DNA of 64,000 nt, taken from Pseudomonadota bacterium (GTDB lineage Bacteria > Myxococcota_A > Polyangia > Polyangiales > Polyangiaceae). The position numbers and the translations under genes were made by a program. This document shows, in pieces, positions 35,263 through 44,236 of the stretch (the stretch's first letter is position 1; each line of letters opens with the position of its first letter). The stretch is from positions 141,106 to 205,105 of the forward strand of contig JAEWRL010000190.1 in assembly GCA_023398955.1 (NCBI GenBank), written 5' to 3'. Below the pieces are notes generated by a model that saw nothing but the letters and a program-made list of their open reading frames with translations, ran no database searches and had not been told where the DNA came from.

Positions 35263-37032
35263 CTACTCCGCCGCGGGAGCGGACTTCGCTCTGAGTTGAA
35301 CGAGCTGCTGTTGGATCTCCCGGGCATTCTCGCCGTCCACGAGATCGCTGTGACAACTGGCCTTCTCGGATTGCTGACCGGCCACCGCGCGCCGAGTCTT
35401 GGAAGCCAGCCGATGGATCTCTGCAGGGCTCAAGACGCCTCGGGTTTCCAGGATGGCGCGCTGCTCCGCGCTCAACGCCGGAGACTGCATGACCCGATCG
35501 CGCTCGAAGCCCGTGGCCTTCCCGCTACCGAACTCGGCAATCTCCTTGCTGATTCGTACGGCGCACCAGTCGTGGCCACACATCGCACAGAAGTCGGTGT
35601 CGACGTCCAAATCCTCGTCGTGAAACGCGCGCGCGGTGTCCTCGTCGAAGGACAGCTCAAAGTGCTTCTCCCAATTGAGGGCGGCGCGCGCCCTGGTCAG
35701 GTCATCGTCCCAGTCACGTGTACCGGGGATCCCTAGGGCCACGTCCGCGGCGTGCGCCGCGATCTTGTACGCGATGCATCCTTGCTTGACGTCCTCGCGC
35801 TTGGGGAGACCCACGTGCTCCTTGGGAGTCACATAGCAGAGCATGGCAGCTCCATGAAACCCGGCTGCTGTCGCGCCGATAGCGCTCGTTATGTGATCAT
35901 AACCAGGAAAAGTATCCGTCACTAGCGGACCGAGCACATAGAAGGGAGCTCCGTGACACAGAGCTCGCTGCAGCTTCATGTTGAACTCTATTTGGTCGAA
36001 AGGCACATGTCCCGGACCTTCGACCATCACTTGGCAGCCATGCCTCCAGGCCCTCTCGGTCAGCCTGGCGAGGGTTTCGAGCTCGGCGAGCTGCGCGGTA
36101 TCGCTGGCATCGGCGAGCCCGCCCGGGCGGAGGCCGTCTCCGAGGGAGAAGCTCACGTCATACTCGCGCATGATCTCGCAAATCTGGTCAAAGTGCGTGA
36201 ACATGGGGTTCTCCTGTTCGTGCACCAGCATCCATTTCGCGAGCAGGGAGCCGCCTCGGCTCACGATGCCGATGAGGCGATCTTTGACGTGTGGCAGGTG
36301 GTCTCGGAGGACACCGGCGTGGATCGTGAAGTAGTCGACCCCCTGACGTGCCTGAGCCCGCAGCGTCTCAAGGATGACCTCTGGCGTGAGGTCCTCAATC
36401 TTGCGACCAATGATCATCGAGTAGATGGGCACCGTGCCGATAGGTACCGTGCTACTTCGGAGGATTGCCTCACGGCATGCTTCCAGGTCCCCGCCCGTCG
36501 AGAGGTCCATCACCGTGTCAGCGCCCCAGCGCTCCGCCCACTTCAGCTTGTCGACCTCCTCGGACATGCTCGAGGAAACCGGCGAAGCGCCCATGTTGGC
36601 GTTGATCTTGGTGCGCGACGCACGCCCAATTGCCATGGGGTCGAGCTGGTAACCCAAGTGGACACGGTTCGCCGGGACGATCATGCGGCCCGCCGCGACC
36701 TCGTTCCGCACCTGTTCGGGGCTCAGATGCGGCTCGCGCTCGGCGATGCGTTGCATCTGTGGAGTGACGACACCGAGACGAGCAAACTCTAACTGCGTCC
36801 TCGGCTCGAATCCCGCGGGTGCCACGGCATACACTCCGTCACGACGCCAGCCCGGAGGGAGGAAATCCCATGCCGTCTTCTCACTGACAGGCGGCATTCC
36901 AGGCGTGTCGGGCGACGAGAATGCCCGGGCGCTTCCGATCTCTGCGCCGAGTGCGAAGGAACCAGGGTTCGTTCCGGCCCCCGCCGATGCCGGGTTCGGG
37001 GCGCCTCTGAGTGGCAGTTGCCAACGGTTCAT
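35263..37032 (-). CDS. thiC: Phosphomethylpyrimidine synthase ThiC
   Basis: ThiC is a radical-SAM enzyme that rearranges aminoimidazole ribotide to the pyrimidine of thiamine. The 589 residues include INANMGASPVSSSMSEEVDK, ADTVMDLSTGGDLEACREAI, VEGPGHVPFDQIEFNMKLQR and LGPLVTDTFPGYDHITSAIG. The C-terminal CxxCxxxxC cluster motif CAMCGHDWC binds the 4Fe-4S cluster. A TPP riboswitch lies directly upstream on the same strand. No other thi gene is adjacent. Confidence 0.97.
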   Translation of the reverse strand: MNRWQLPLRGAPNPASAGAGTNPGSFALGAEIGSARAFSSPDTPGMPPVSEKTAWDFLPPGWRRDGVYAVAPAGFEPRTQLEFARLGVVTPQMQRIAEREPHLSPEQVRNEVAAGRMIVPANRVHLGYQLDPMAIGRASRTKINANMGASPVSSSMSEEVDKLKWAERWGADTVMDLSTGGDLEACREAILRSSTVPIGTVPIYSMIIGRKIEDLTPEVILETLRAQARQGVDYFTIHAGVLRDHLPHVKDRLIGIVSRGGSLLAKWMLVHEQENPMFTHFDQICEIMREYDVSFSLGDGLRPGGLADASDTAQLAELETLARLTERAWRHGCQVMVEGPGHVPFDQIEFNMKLQRALCHGAPFYVLGPLVTDTFPGYDHITSAIGATAAGFHGAAMLCYVTPKEHVGLPKREDVKQGCIAYKIAAHAADVALGIPGTRDWDDDLTRARAALNWEKHFELSFDEDTARAFHDEDLDVDTDFCAMCGHDWCAVRISKEIAEFGSGKATGFERDRVMQSPALSAEQRAILETRGVLSPAEIHRLASKTRRAVAGQQSEKASCHSDLVDGENAREIQQQLVQLRAKSAPAAE

Positions 37033-37098
37033 CGTTTCTCCTGAGCGTCTGGCGATCTGGTTCGCAAACGAACGCAGGGACCACGCTCATGGAGCGCC

Positions 37099-37180
37099 GC
37101 TTTCCTACGCCGGTCCGAACCGGATCAGGTTCCACGGGTTCATCTCAGCGTGCTGTCCTGAGCGCGCGCCCCGAGCGACC
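37099..37180 (-). promoter_or_regulatory. TPP riboswitch of thiC
   Basis: On the minus strand the region reads CGGGGCGCG, then GCTGAGATGAACCCGT, then GGAACCTGATCCGGTTCGGA and CCGGCGTAGGAAAG. These are the conserved CUGAGA, ACCCGU, GAACCUGAUC and GCGUAGGAAAG parts of the THI element. Ligand-bound TPP would shut off thiC. It ends about 67 bases before the thiC ATG at 37032. Confidence 0.93.
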
Positions 37181-37363
37181 GGGCCACCATAGCGCCACAG
37201 CACGACTGGCGTAAGGGCGGGCGAGTAAAAACGCCGCGACTCGAGCACTGTCCGTCGCGTCACGCGCCGGCTGCCCGACAAGCCCTGCCCAAACGGCGGC
37301 ACATGGTGGATCCGTCGCGGGCTCCGCTGGTAGAGTGCCGCTCGCATCGCCGAGGGTAGCATC

Positions 37364-38662
37364 ATGCATCATCCCATCAGCCTCGTTTCCGCCGCAATCG
37401 TCGGGCTTACGCTCACAGCGGCGAGCGCCAACGCCCAAAGTTGGACCAACGCGCGTCAGACACCCCGAGTCACGGACATTCTCGAGGTCGACCAGACAGG
37501 CGAGTCGGGCTGGCCATTCGGCTCAGAAGATGTGGCAGGCGACGGCCTCGGCATCTTCACAGCCGTCGAGCAGGGCCATGACCTTCGCAGCGCCTATGTG
37601 GACACGGCGTCCGGAAGGCTGTGGCTGCGCGTCTATGTCTCGAGTGAGAATCAGCCTCCAACCGCCCTGAAGCTATTCCTGTTCATCGACTCCGACGCCA
37701 ATCCCTCGACGGGTGGTCCAGCGCACGGCGCTACCCTCGATCCGCGCCTCGACGACGATCCTTCGTCCGGAGGCTACGAACACGTCGTGGTCCTCACGGC
37801 GGCCGTCCCCGAACCCACCATCTGGGACTGGTCGGACGCTGAGCTCGGGTACGTCGAGGCAGCCATCCCGGATGGACGAGCGGAGCAGTCGCGGGGCACC
37901 GACGTCGATCCCCTTCAGCTGGGAGAATCGCGCCACGGTTACCTCCAGGTGGAGGTCGACCTGGCGGCCATTGGCACCACGGACGGCTGCGCCTCACGGC
38001 TCTTCGTTCGCTCCGTGACGGATGACGATGGCGCTGGTGACGGCGATCAGGAGCTGGGGGAAAAGAACCAGTGTATCGCTGCGGATACCGATTCTGACGG
38101 CGTGTTGGACCCCTATGTTCCTGCCGAGTGCAGTCGCAACGACGACTGCCCGCTCTGGGGCTTGTGCGTCGACGGCCACTGTGCGCTTCCCCGCGCGTGC
38201 GAGGACGACCCCGATTGCCGCGATGACGAGATCTGCACCGTCGACGGCCGCTGCGTCGCAGCTGGCGGCGCTGAATGCGACGACAGCGAGGACTGCGATG
38301 GACTCGTCTGCGACGGCGGTGAATGCGTCGCGTGCACACCCAATGGCAGTGATTGCGGGCCGAACGCCCTCTGCGGTCCAGACGGACTGTGTGTCCCGAG
38401 CTCGGACACGGCAGGAGCCGGTGGCGATAGCGGTCGAGGGGACGGCGGAGGCGGCGCTGCAGGACTCTCCCTGGAGGAAGGCGAGGAGGTGAGCGGTGGC
38501 GCGTTCCGCTGCACTGTCACATCGCAACGCCCCTCGCTCCTTGGCGTCATCCTAGGGGCCTCGAGCGTCCTGCTGCTGAGCAGACGACGTGGCCAACGCA
38601 GGGGCCAGCGCCACACTGGCGCGGGCACTGCTCGCGGGGTAGTCGGAGGAACCAATGCATAA
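37364..38662 (+). CDS. Exported Cys-rich protein with MYXO-CTERM-like tail
   Basis: A signal peptide (residues 1-24, ending ANA) precedes a beta-rich domain of about 200 residues (LRSAYVDTASGRLWLRVYV). Then comes a TDSDGVLDPY calcium-type loop and a block of paired-Cys repeats (CSRNDDCPLWGLCVDGHCAL and similar) as seen in many Myxococcota surface proteins. The C-terminus has one Cys (FRCTVTSQRPSLLG), a hydrophobic helix and RRR, like the MYXO-CTERM sorting tail. It is probably a surface or outer-membrane-anchored protein. The OmpA gene starts inside its end (8-base overlap). Confidence 0.75.
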   Translation: MHHPISLVSAAIVGLTLTAASANAQSWTNARQTPRVTDILEVDQTGESGWPFGSEDVAGDGLGIFTAVEQGHDLRSAYVDTASGRLWLRVYVSSENQPPTALKLFLFIDSDANPSTGGPAHGATLDPRLDDDPSSGGYEHVVVLTAAVPEPTIWDWSDAELGYVEAAIPDGRAEQSRGTDVDPLQLGESRHGYLQVEVDLAAIGTTDGCASRLFVRSVTDDDGAGDGDQELGEKNQCIAADTDSDGVLDPYVPAECSRNDDCPLWGLCVDGHCALPRACEDDPDCRDDEICTVDGRCVAAGGAECDDSEDCDGLVCDGGECVACTPNGSDCGPNALCGPDGLCVPSSDTAGAGGDSGRGDGGGGAAGLSLEEGEEVSGGAFRCTVTSQRPSLLGVILGASSVLLLSRRRGQRRGQRHTGAGTARGVVGGTNA

Positions 38663-40106
38663 GTCCTTCCCGTTCTTGTGCGCAGTCCTTGGGGTCACGC
38701 TGTGTGGCGCGGCCAGCGCGCAGGTCGATGCAGAGCGCTTCAAGCCGGCAGTGACCCCGGATGGATGGGTTACCGCGGAAGGCTCCGGGCTCCGGAATAC
38801 CGCCGACCCTTGGGAGTTCGGCCTGTTTCTGAACTACGGCCTGAATCCCCTCGTCATTGCGAATGCCGATGGGGACGTGCGCTCCGAAATCGTTGGGGGA
38901 CGGCTAGGCTTCGACGCACTGGCTTCGGTGACTCTCGCCAAGCCATTCACCTTGGGCGTTGACTTACCTGTCTTCGTGGCACAGCAAGGAGACTACGATC
39001 CATCGTTCGCAGGCATTGGGGACGTCCGCGTGGTTCCGAAGCTGCGGCTCCTCGACGACCGCGTCGATCCGCTCGGGCTGGCGCTCGTCGCGGAGGTCCG
39101 CGCACCGACGCACACAGGGGATTTCGCGGGTGGTGAAAGGAACGTAACGTTCGTTCCAAAGGCCATCCTCGATCACCGCTTCGGCAGTGGTATCCGCCTC
39201 GGGTTCAATGCTGGGGCTGCCATTCGGGAGACGAGTACTTTCGCAAACGTGGAGGCGGGCAGCGAGTTCGTATATGCGGCAGCACTTGGCTACCGCTTCG
39301 GCGGTTTCGAAGGCAAGACGGAGCTCGGGGTCGAGCTCAACGGCGGCGTTGGCCTCTCCCAAAGGGACGCAGAGGAGCTGCCCCTGGAAGGTTTCCTCTA
39401 CGTGCGTCATGAGCCCACGCCTGAATGGGAGCTCATGGGCGGGCCGGGCATCGGCATCCTTCCCGGCTACGGCGTGCCCACCGTGCGCGTCTTCGCAGGT
39501 GTGCGTTACCGTCCAACCTCTCACGACAAGGACTACGACGGTATCGCGGACGACGAAGACCCCTGCCCCGAGATGGCGGAGGACCGCGACGGCTACCAGG
39601 ACGGTGATGGCTGTCCTGAGGAGGACCCCGACGGAGACCGCGACGGCGTCGCGGACTGGGACGACGAATGTCCGGATGCCAAGGAAACAATCAATGGAGT
39701 GGATGACGAGGATGGTTGCCCGGACTACGGGGATCCGCGAGTCATCTACGAGGAGGGCCGCTTCAAAATTCTCGACCCCGTGCACTTCGAACACGGCTCC
39801 TCCGAGATCAGCCAGGACTCCCACGAACTGCTCGATCAGGTGGCCCTCACCGTCAAGGCGCATCCAGGCCTGCGGGTCCAGATAGAAGGACACACGGACG
39901 ACACGGGGCCCGCCGAGGTGAACCAACGGTTGAGTCAGCAGCGTGCACATGCCGTGCGCCGCTATTTGGTGGACAGAGGCGTGAGCCCCCGACGCTTGGA
40001 GGCTCGGGGATTCGGAGAAAGCCGACCCCTCGAGGACGGCACGTCCGAAGGGGCGCGCTCCTCGAATAGACGTGTGGAATTCGTAGTCATTGACGAGTCC
40101 CAGTAG
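38655..40106 (+). CDS. OmpA-family outer membrane protein with TSP3 repeats
   Basis: A signal peptide (ending AASAQ) leads to a barrel-like region of about 270 residues. Calcium-binding thrombospondin type 3 repeats follow (DKDYDGIADDEDPCPEMAED, DRDGVADWDDECPD). The OmpA peptidoglycan-binding domain closes the protein (LRVQIEGHTDDTGPAEVNQR, LSQQRAHAVRRYLVDRGVSP, with a SNRRVEFVVI end). The 483 residues match the known barrel-TSP3-OmpA layout. It overlaps the upstream Cys-rich gene, implying co-translation and perhaps a shared surface structure. Confidence 0.92.
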   Translation: MHKSFPFLCAVLGVTLCGAASAQVDAERFKPAVTPDGWVTAEGSGLRNTADPWEFGLFLNYGLNPLVIANADGDVRSEIVGGRLGFDALASVTLAKPFTLGVDLPVFVAQQGDYDPSFAGIGDVRVVPKLRLLDDRVDPLGLALVAEVRAPTHTGDFAGGERNVTFVPKAILDHRFGSGIRLGFNAGAAIRETSTFANVEAGSEFVYAAALGYRFGGFEGKTELGVELNGGVGLSQRDAEELPLEGFLYVRHEPTPEWELMGGPGIGILPGYGVPTVRVFAGVRYRPTSHDKDYDGIADDEDPCPEMAEDRDGYQDGDGCPEEDPDGDRDGVADWDDECPDAKETINGVDDEDGCPDYGDPRVIYEEGRFKILDPVHFEHGSSEISQDSHELLDQVALTVKAHPGLRVQIEGHTDDTGPAEVNQRLSQQRAHAVRRYLVDRGVSPRRLEARGFGESRPLEDGTSEGARSSNRRVEFVVIDESQ

Positions 40107-40290
40107 GCGCGAAGGTTGCGCGGAACCGGGTGGCACCGCAGGACGCAACCCGCCAACGGATGGTCAGCCATCCGGCACAGGGTAACGACAGGCTCGCGTC
40201 CCAAAACCAGAAGCAGGTGCAGTTGGCGCCCTCTCGCACGGTCCTCGGTGGCACGTCGTCCAAGGTTTTGGGGCTATAAGAGGAATCGGC

Positions 40291-41769
40291 ATGAGCGGTT
40301 CGGAACGATGCGTAGGATTCCGCTTCGGCCAGTTCGAGCTGGAGCTGGGGAATCGCACCCTCCGACGTGGCGGGACTATCGTCAACGTCGAGCCAAAGGT
40401 GCTCGACTTTCTGACGCATCTGCTCGTCCACCGCGACCGCCTCGTGACGCACGACGAGCTCCGCAGTCACCTGTGGCCCGGCATCGTGGTGGCGCAGGCT
40501 TCGATCGGACGCCTTGCGAAGGAAACACGAAAGCTCGTGGGCGATACTGGGGAGCAACAGCATACCATCTCCACGCGTCGTGGTTACGGCTACCAGTTCG
40601 TTGCGCCCGTCGAGGAGCTGAGCGGACCACTCCGTGATCGCTCGGCCCAGGCCCCCCCTGACGACGGGCGCGACGCGAACACTACCGTCGTCGAATCGAG
40701 CGACGGCGCCCTCGCCCTTTCGGTGCACTGGCTGTGGCCACGCGACTTCGTGGTACGGCTGAACCATGATCGGGTCCTCGTGATCGGCCGCGTCGAGGGG
40801 TGCGACCTGGTGCTCGGCGGCCAGTCGCTGTCGCGCCGTCACGCGCGACTGGTTCCAGACGGCCCCGTATGGCTCATCGAGGACCTCGACAGCAGGAACG
40901 GAAGCTTGATCAATGGGGTCCGCGTACGGAGGGCCGCTCTCACACCCCATGACGTGCTTCGCTTCGGTGACTGGGTGGGCGTCGTAGAGACGGCGGACCT
41001 CGCGGAGAAGCCGCCTTTCCGGGCCCTCGCTCCGGATCTCCTCGGAGGCCCCGCCTTGGATCGCGCGTTGGCACCGGGGTGGCAGCTCGCCGGCACCCCC
41101 CACCCCATCGGTCTTTGTGGCCCTCCAGGCGTGGGCAAGCGCGCAGCAGCCCACGCGATCCATGGCAGAAGCGGACGTCCCGGTGCATTGGTCGAGTTGT
41201 CTGGGCGCGACGTCGCGGGCGACGCAGATGCGGGTGCGCGAAACCCGTCGGACGGAACCCTCCGGGCGTTCTGGACGCAGGCAGCGCGGGGGACCCTGTT
41301 GCTACGTGGTGTCACGGACTTCATGCCGCACACCCAGGACGCCCTCGCCCAAATGCTGCGGACCAACGCTGAGGAGCCGACGGCACCGCGGTGCATCTCC
41401 ACTTCACCGGTCCCGCTGACGGAAGCCGTGAGTCGCGGCGCCTTGACGAGCGCGCTCTACGAGGTGCTCCATGGCCTGGAGATACGCGTTCCCTCGCTAA
41501 GACAGCGCATCGGTGACATTCCACAGCTCTTTCGACACTTTCTGCGCGAACAGGCCGCGGCCCGCCCACCGGATTTGTCATCACGCTGTGTCGAGCGTTT
41601 GTGCCTCTATCGCTGGCCCAGCAATGTTCGCGAACTGCGAGCGCTCGCGCGGGAGGTACTGCTGACCCATGAGCAGGCCGCTCGCCTCGACGGTGATTGC
41701 CTCCCAGCATGGCTCACCGCGGATCTGGAGACCCAGCTGCATCCGCCGCGACGAGACAGCACCCCATGA
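40291..41769 (+). CDS. Winged-helix, FHA and degenerate AAA regulator
   Basis: Residues 5-108 form an OmpR/PhoB-type winged helix (VEPKVLDFLTHLLVHRDRLV, HTISTRRGYGYQFVAPVEE) placed at the N-terminus. An FHA domain follows (VLVIGRVEGCDLVLGGQSLS, DLDSRNGSLINGVRVRR), which binds phosphothreonine peptides. The last 250 residues resemble a sigma-54 activator AAA domain (Walker A CGPPGVGKRAA; LRQRIGDIPQLFRHFL; YRWPSNVRELRALAREV). The GAFTGA loop and the Walker B DE are missing (GTLLLRGV), so it cannot be a normal sigma-54 activator. It overlaps the next kinase gene by ATGA, so that kinase probably phosphorylates its partner. Confidence 0.85.
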   Translation: MSGSERCVGFRFGQFELELGNRTLRRGGTIVNVEPKVLDFLTHLLVHRDRLVTHDELRSHLWPGIVVAQASIGRLAKETRKLVGDTGEQQHTISTRRGYGYQFVAPVEELSGPLRDRSAQAPPDDGRDANTTVVESSDGALALSVHWLWPRDFVVRLNHDRVLVIGRVEGCDLVLGGQSLSRRHARLVPDGPVWLIEDLDSRNGSLINGVRVRRAALTPHDVLRFGDWVGVVETADLAEKPPFRALAPDLLGGPALDRALAPGWQLAGTPHPIGLCGPPGVGKRAAAHAIHGRSGRPGALVELSGRDVAGDADAGARNPSDGTLRAFWTQAARGTLLLRGVTDFMPHTQDALAQMLRTNAEEPTAPRCISTSPVPLTEAVSRGALTSALYEVLHGLEIRVPSLRQRIGDIPQLFRHFLREQAAARPPDLSSRCVERLCLYRWPSNVRELRALAREVLLTHEQAARLDGDCLPAWLTADLETQLHPPRRDSTP

Positions 41770-43019
41770 TGTTGGCTGGGTGCATGAGCTCCGGCGACCT
41801 CGTCGGAGGACGCTATGAGGTCCTCCACCACATGCACCAAGGCGGCATGTGCCACCTGTACAAGGTGCGGCACCTGCTGAGCGGCGAGTCCATGGTGCTA
41901 AAGTGCCTGGCCTCGCGCTTTGCCCGGGATGCGACGATGAGACGGCGGCTTCAGCGGGAAGGAGAGATCCTTGCCCGGCTCAAGAGCGCCCATGTCGTTC
42001 GCGCCATCGACTTCGGCAGCCACGAAGACGGCTCTCCGTTCTTGGTGATCGAGTACCTCGACGGCCAAGATCTCGGCAAGCTCCTCGCCGAAGGGCGTCT
42101 GACGGTGCTCCGGTCGGTAGAGCTCATCGCGCAGGCTTGTGCGGGCATCACAGCGGTCCATCTGGCAGGTGTACTGCACCGCGATATCACGCCGTCGAAC
42201 CTGTTCGTCTGTCGCACCTTGGAGGGCGCCGAATGGGTCAAGGTGCTGGACCTGGGAATCGCGAAGGTTGCTGAAGGCTCACTGCTGACGATGCGCAAGA
42301 GCGTACTCGGCACGCTGAACTACATTGCGCCCGAGCAGCTGCGGGACGCCGAGTCCCTCGACGCCCGCGCGGACGTGTACGCGCTGGCTGCCGTTCTCTA
42401 TCACTGTTTGTCTGGCGTGCCGCCGTTCACGGCGGATTCACCCCACCGACTGATGCAGGAAATACTCTATGGTCGTTGCACGCCGCTTTGGGAGCGCAGC
42501 GCGAACGTCCCGGGCGAGCTGGCAGGCGTGGTACACCGCGCGTTGAGCCGTGAGCGCACGGATCGACCCGATAGCGTCGAGGCGTTTCATCACCTGCTGC
42601 TACCGTTCCGGCCACATCGAGCGGGAAGCTCGCTCCCAGCTACGCTCAGCTCGCAGGCACCGTCAACCGTGGCGCCTGGCTCCTGGGGGCTCGATCGGCA
42701 GCGCGTCCCCGATTCGGCCGCATTCCCTCCCCACTCTCTCATAGGTCCGGACACCGTCCCCACTGCCACGTCGCGGGGTCATCTCGCCAATGCCTCCGAG
42801 CATGGCGCCCTCTCCCGCCGAGCTCCAGCGAACACGGCCAGCGTGCCGCAGGTGCTCTCGCATCCCCTCACGTGGCTGCTGGTGTCTCTGGCCGTTGGGT
42901 TCGGCTTCTCGATCGCCCTCCTGCTGGAATGGTACTCCGGGCAAACGATGCTCGGCGCGGACCATCAACCCGGGACGAAGGAGCGACCGTCAACGAGGCA
43001 ATCTCCGAGTTCGCGATAG
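41766..43019 (+). CDS. Membrane-anchored Ser/Thr protein kinase
   Basis: The kinase domain (residues about 10-270) has VLKCLASRF with the ATP lysine, HRDITPSNLFV, DLGIAK in place of DFG, and GTLNYIAPEQL. The glycine loop is altered to HQGGMCHLY. A Ser/Pro-rich linker and a single membrane helix near residue 385 (TWLLVSLAVGFGFSIALLL) follow. ATG 41766 overlaps the stop of the FHA regulator (ATGA), suggesting a kinase-regulator pair. Its 3' end overlaps the convergent GCS2 gene by 55 bases. Confidence 0.88.
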   Translation: MMLAGCMSSGDLVGGRYEVLHHMHQGGMCHLYKVRHLLSGESMVLKCLASRFARDATMRRRLQREGEILARLKSAHVVRAIDFGSHEDGSPFLVIEYLDGQDLGKLLAEGRLTVLRSVELIAQACAGITAVHLAGVLHRDITPSNLFVCRTLEGAEWVKVLDLGIAKVAEGSLLTMRKSVLGTLNYIAPEQLRDAESLDARADVYALAAVLYHCLSGVPPFTADSPHRLMQEILYGRCTPLWERSANVPGELAGVVHRALSRERTDRPDSVEAFHHLLLPFRPHRAGSSLPATLSSQAPSTVAPGSWGLDRQRVPDSAAFPPHSLIGPDTVPTATSRGHLANASEHGALSRRAPANTASVPQVLSHPLTWLLVSLAVGFGFSIALLLEWYSGQTMLGADHQPGTKERPSTRQSPSSR

Positions 43020-44236
43020 GTCTCCACGACTGCCTCGCGTGCCGGTTCGCGGCCGAGCCCGGTCACGAGACGCTGCGCCAAGCACCCGTGCTGCAAGATG
43101 AGCTCGAGCGGGGCCACGAAACCCGGGTCGTCGACGAGGAGATGCTCGGCGAGGAGGCGTTCGATCACCAGACGCCAAAGGTCGCGCCCACTCAGTGTAC
43201 GCGATGGTAGCCCGAGGCACGCCAGCAGCGGAGCCGGCTCGAGCTTGGCCTCACTTCCTCCTTCGATTGTCTGGCTCAGCACGGCCGCCAAAGCGTGTGT
43301 ATCGAGGGCCCGCTGGGCCTTGGCCGTGCACCAGCGCTCCTCGACCAGACCTCGTACGAGGGCGCTCGTAGCAGCAAGAATGGCGATGTCAGCCTGGACG
43401 CATTCCTGGCTATCCAGCAGGCGAATCTCGATGCTGCCACGGTCGAAGCGGGCGATGGCCCCGCGCGCGTTCACCCAGACTGGGTCGAGCTCCTCTGCCC
43501 CAGCGTGGGGCGCAAGCTCCCCCCTGATCGCGTCGTAAACGCCCCGCCCGTAGGAATCCTGATCAAACAGGGGCTCCGGTATCACCGTTCCCGTGACGCT
43601 GGGGAGCCTTCGGCAGTTCTCCCGGTAGAACCGCAAGCGGTTGTCCAAGGTGCCCGTTACCCGTCCCTCCACGATGGGAGAGGAGGCAGCGAGCATTGGT
43701 AGGAGCGGCAACACGGCTCGCGTGGCCGCGTGCAAGCGACCGAACTCGTCGTCGTCCAAGAACGGCAGGTTCAGGTGCACGCTCTGTAAATTGGACCACC
43801 CGTGCCCACGGCAATCGAAGATGCGATCGAAGGCAGCGTAGATTTCGGCGTCGCCATGAGGCCAGAGCCTTGTCTCCCGAAACGGATCCATCAGCGGGTG
43901 CATGGCAGTGGGGAGCAGCCGAGCGCCCATCACCTCCAACGTCGACGCCGCGCGGCTCACGGCCTGTTGAAAAGCCGATGGCAGCGCGAGCAGGTCAGCA
44001 ACCGGACCGCTCGACTTGAGCTCGACGACATGTAGCGCCAGCTCGTTCGACCACGTCACGGGTCCCTGCGCGCAAGCGCTCACGACCCGCCCGGCCAACG
44101 CCTTCAGGAACTCGTCCGTGATGGGGGCGACGGCTAGCGCCCGCGAGTCGACGACCATGTACTCGATCTCGACGCCGTAGCCTTCGAAGAGCCCTAGGCG
44201 GCGCGGTACGACCCGAGCGGGTGGCGCATCGTTCAT
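42965..44236 (-). CDS. GCS2-family carboxylate-amine ligase
   Basis: This 423-residue protein is a glutamine-synthetase-fold ligase related to glutamate-cysteine ligase type 2. Motifs include YGVEIEYMVVDSRALAVAPI, ELALHVVELKSSGP and RGHGWSNLQSVHLNLPF, and a C-terminal helical part. Such enzymes join a carboxylate and an amine through acyl phosphate. It is the third gene of a minus-strand operon; its start overlaps the RimK-like gene stop by 4 bases. The substrate is unknown; gamma-glutamyl bond formation is a reasonable guess. Confidence 0.85.
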   Translation of the reverse strand: MNDAPPARVVPRRLGLFEGYGVEIEYMVVDSRALAVAPITDEFLKALAGRVVSACAQGPVTWSNELALHVVELKSSGPVADLLALPSAFQQAVSRAASTLEVMGARLLPTAMHPLMDPFRETRLWPHGDAEIYAAFDRIFDCRGHGWSNLQSVHLNLPFLDDDEFGRLHAATRAVLPLLPMLAASSPIVEGRVTGTLDNRLRFYRENCRRLPSVTGTVIPEPLFDQDSYGRGVYDAIRGELAPHAGAEELDPVWVNARGAIARFDRGSIEIRLLDSQECVQADIAILAATSALVRGLVEERWCTAKAQRALDTHALAAVLSQTIEGGSEAKLEPAPLLACLGLPSRTLSGRDLWRLVIERLLAEHLLVDDPGFVAPLELILQHGCLAQRLVTGLGREPAREAVVETYRELGDCLVDGRSFVPG

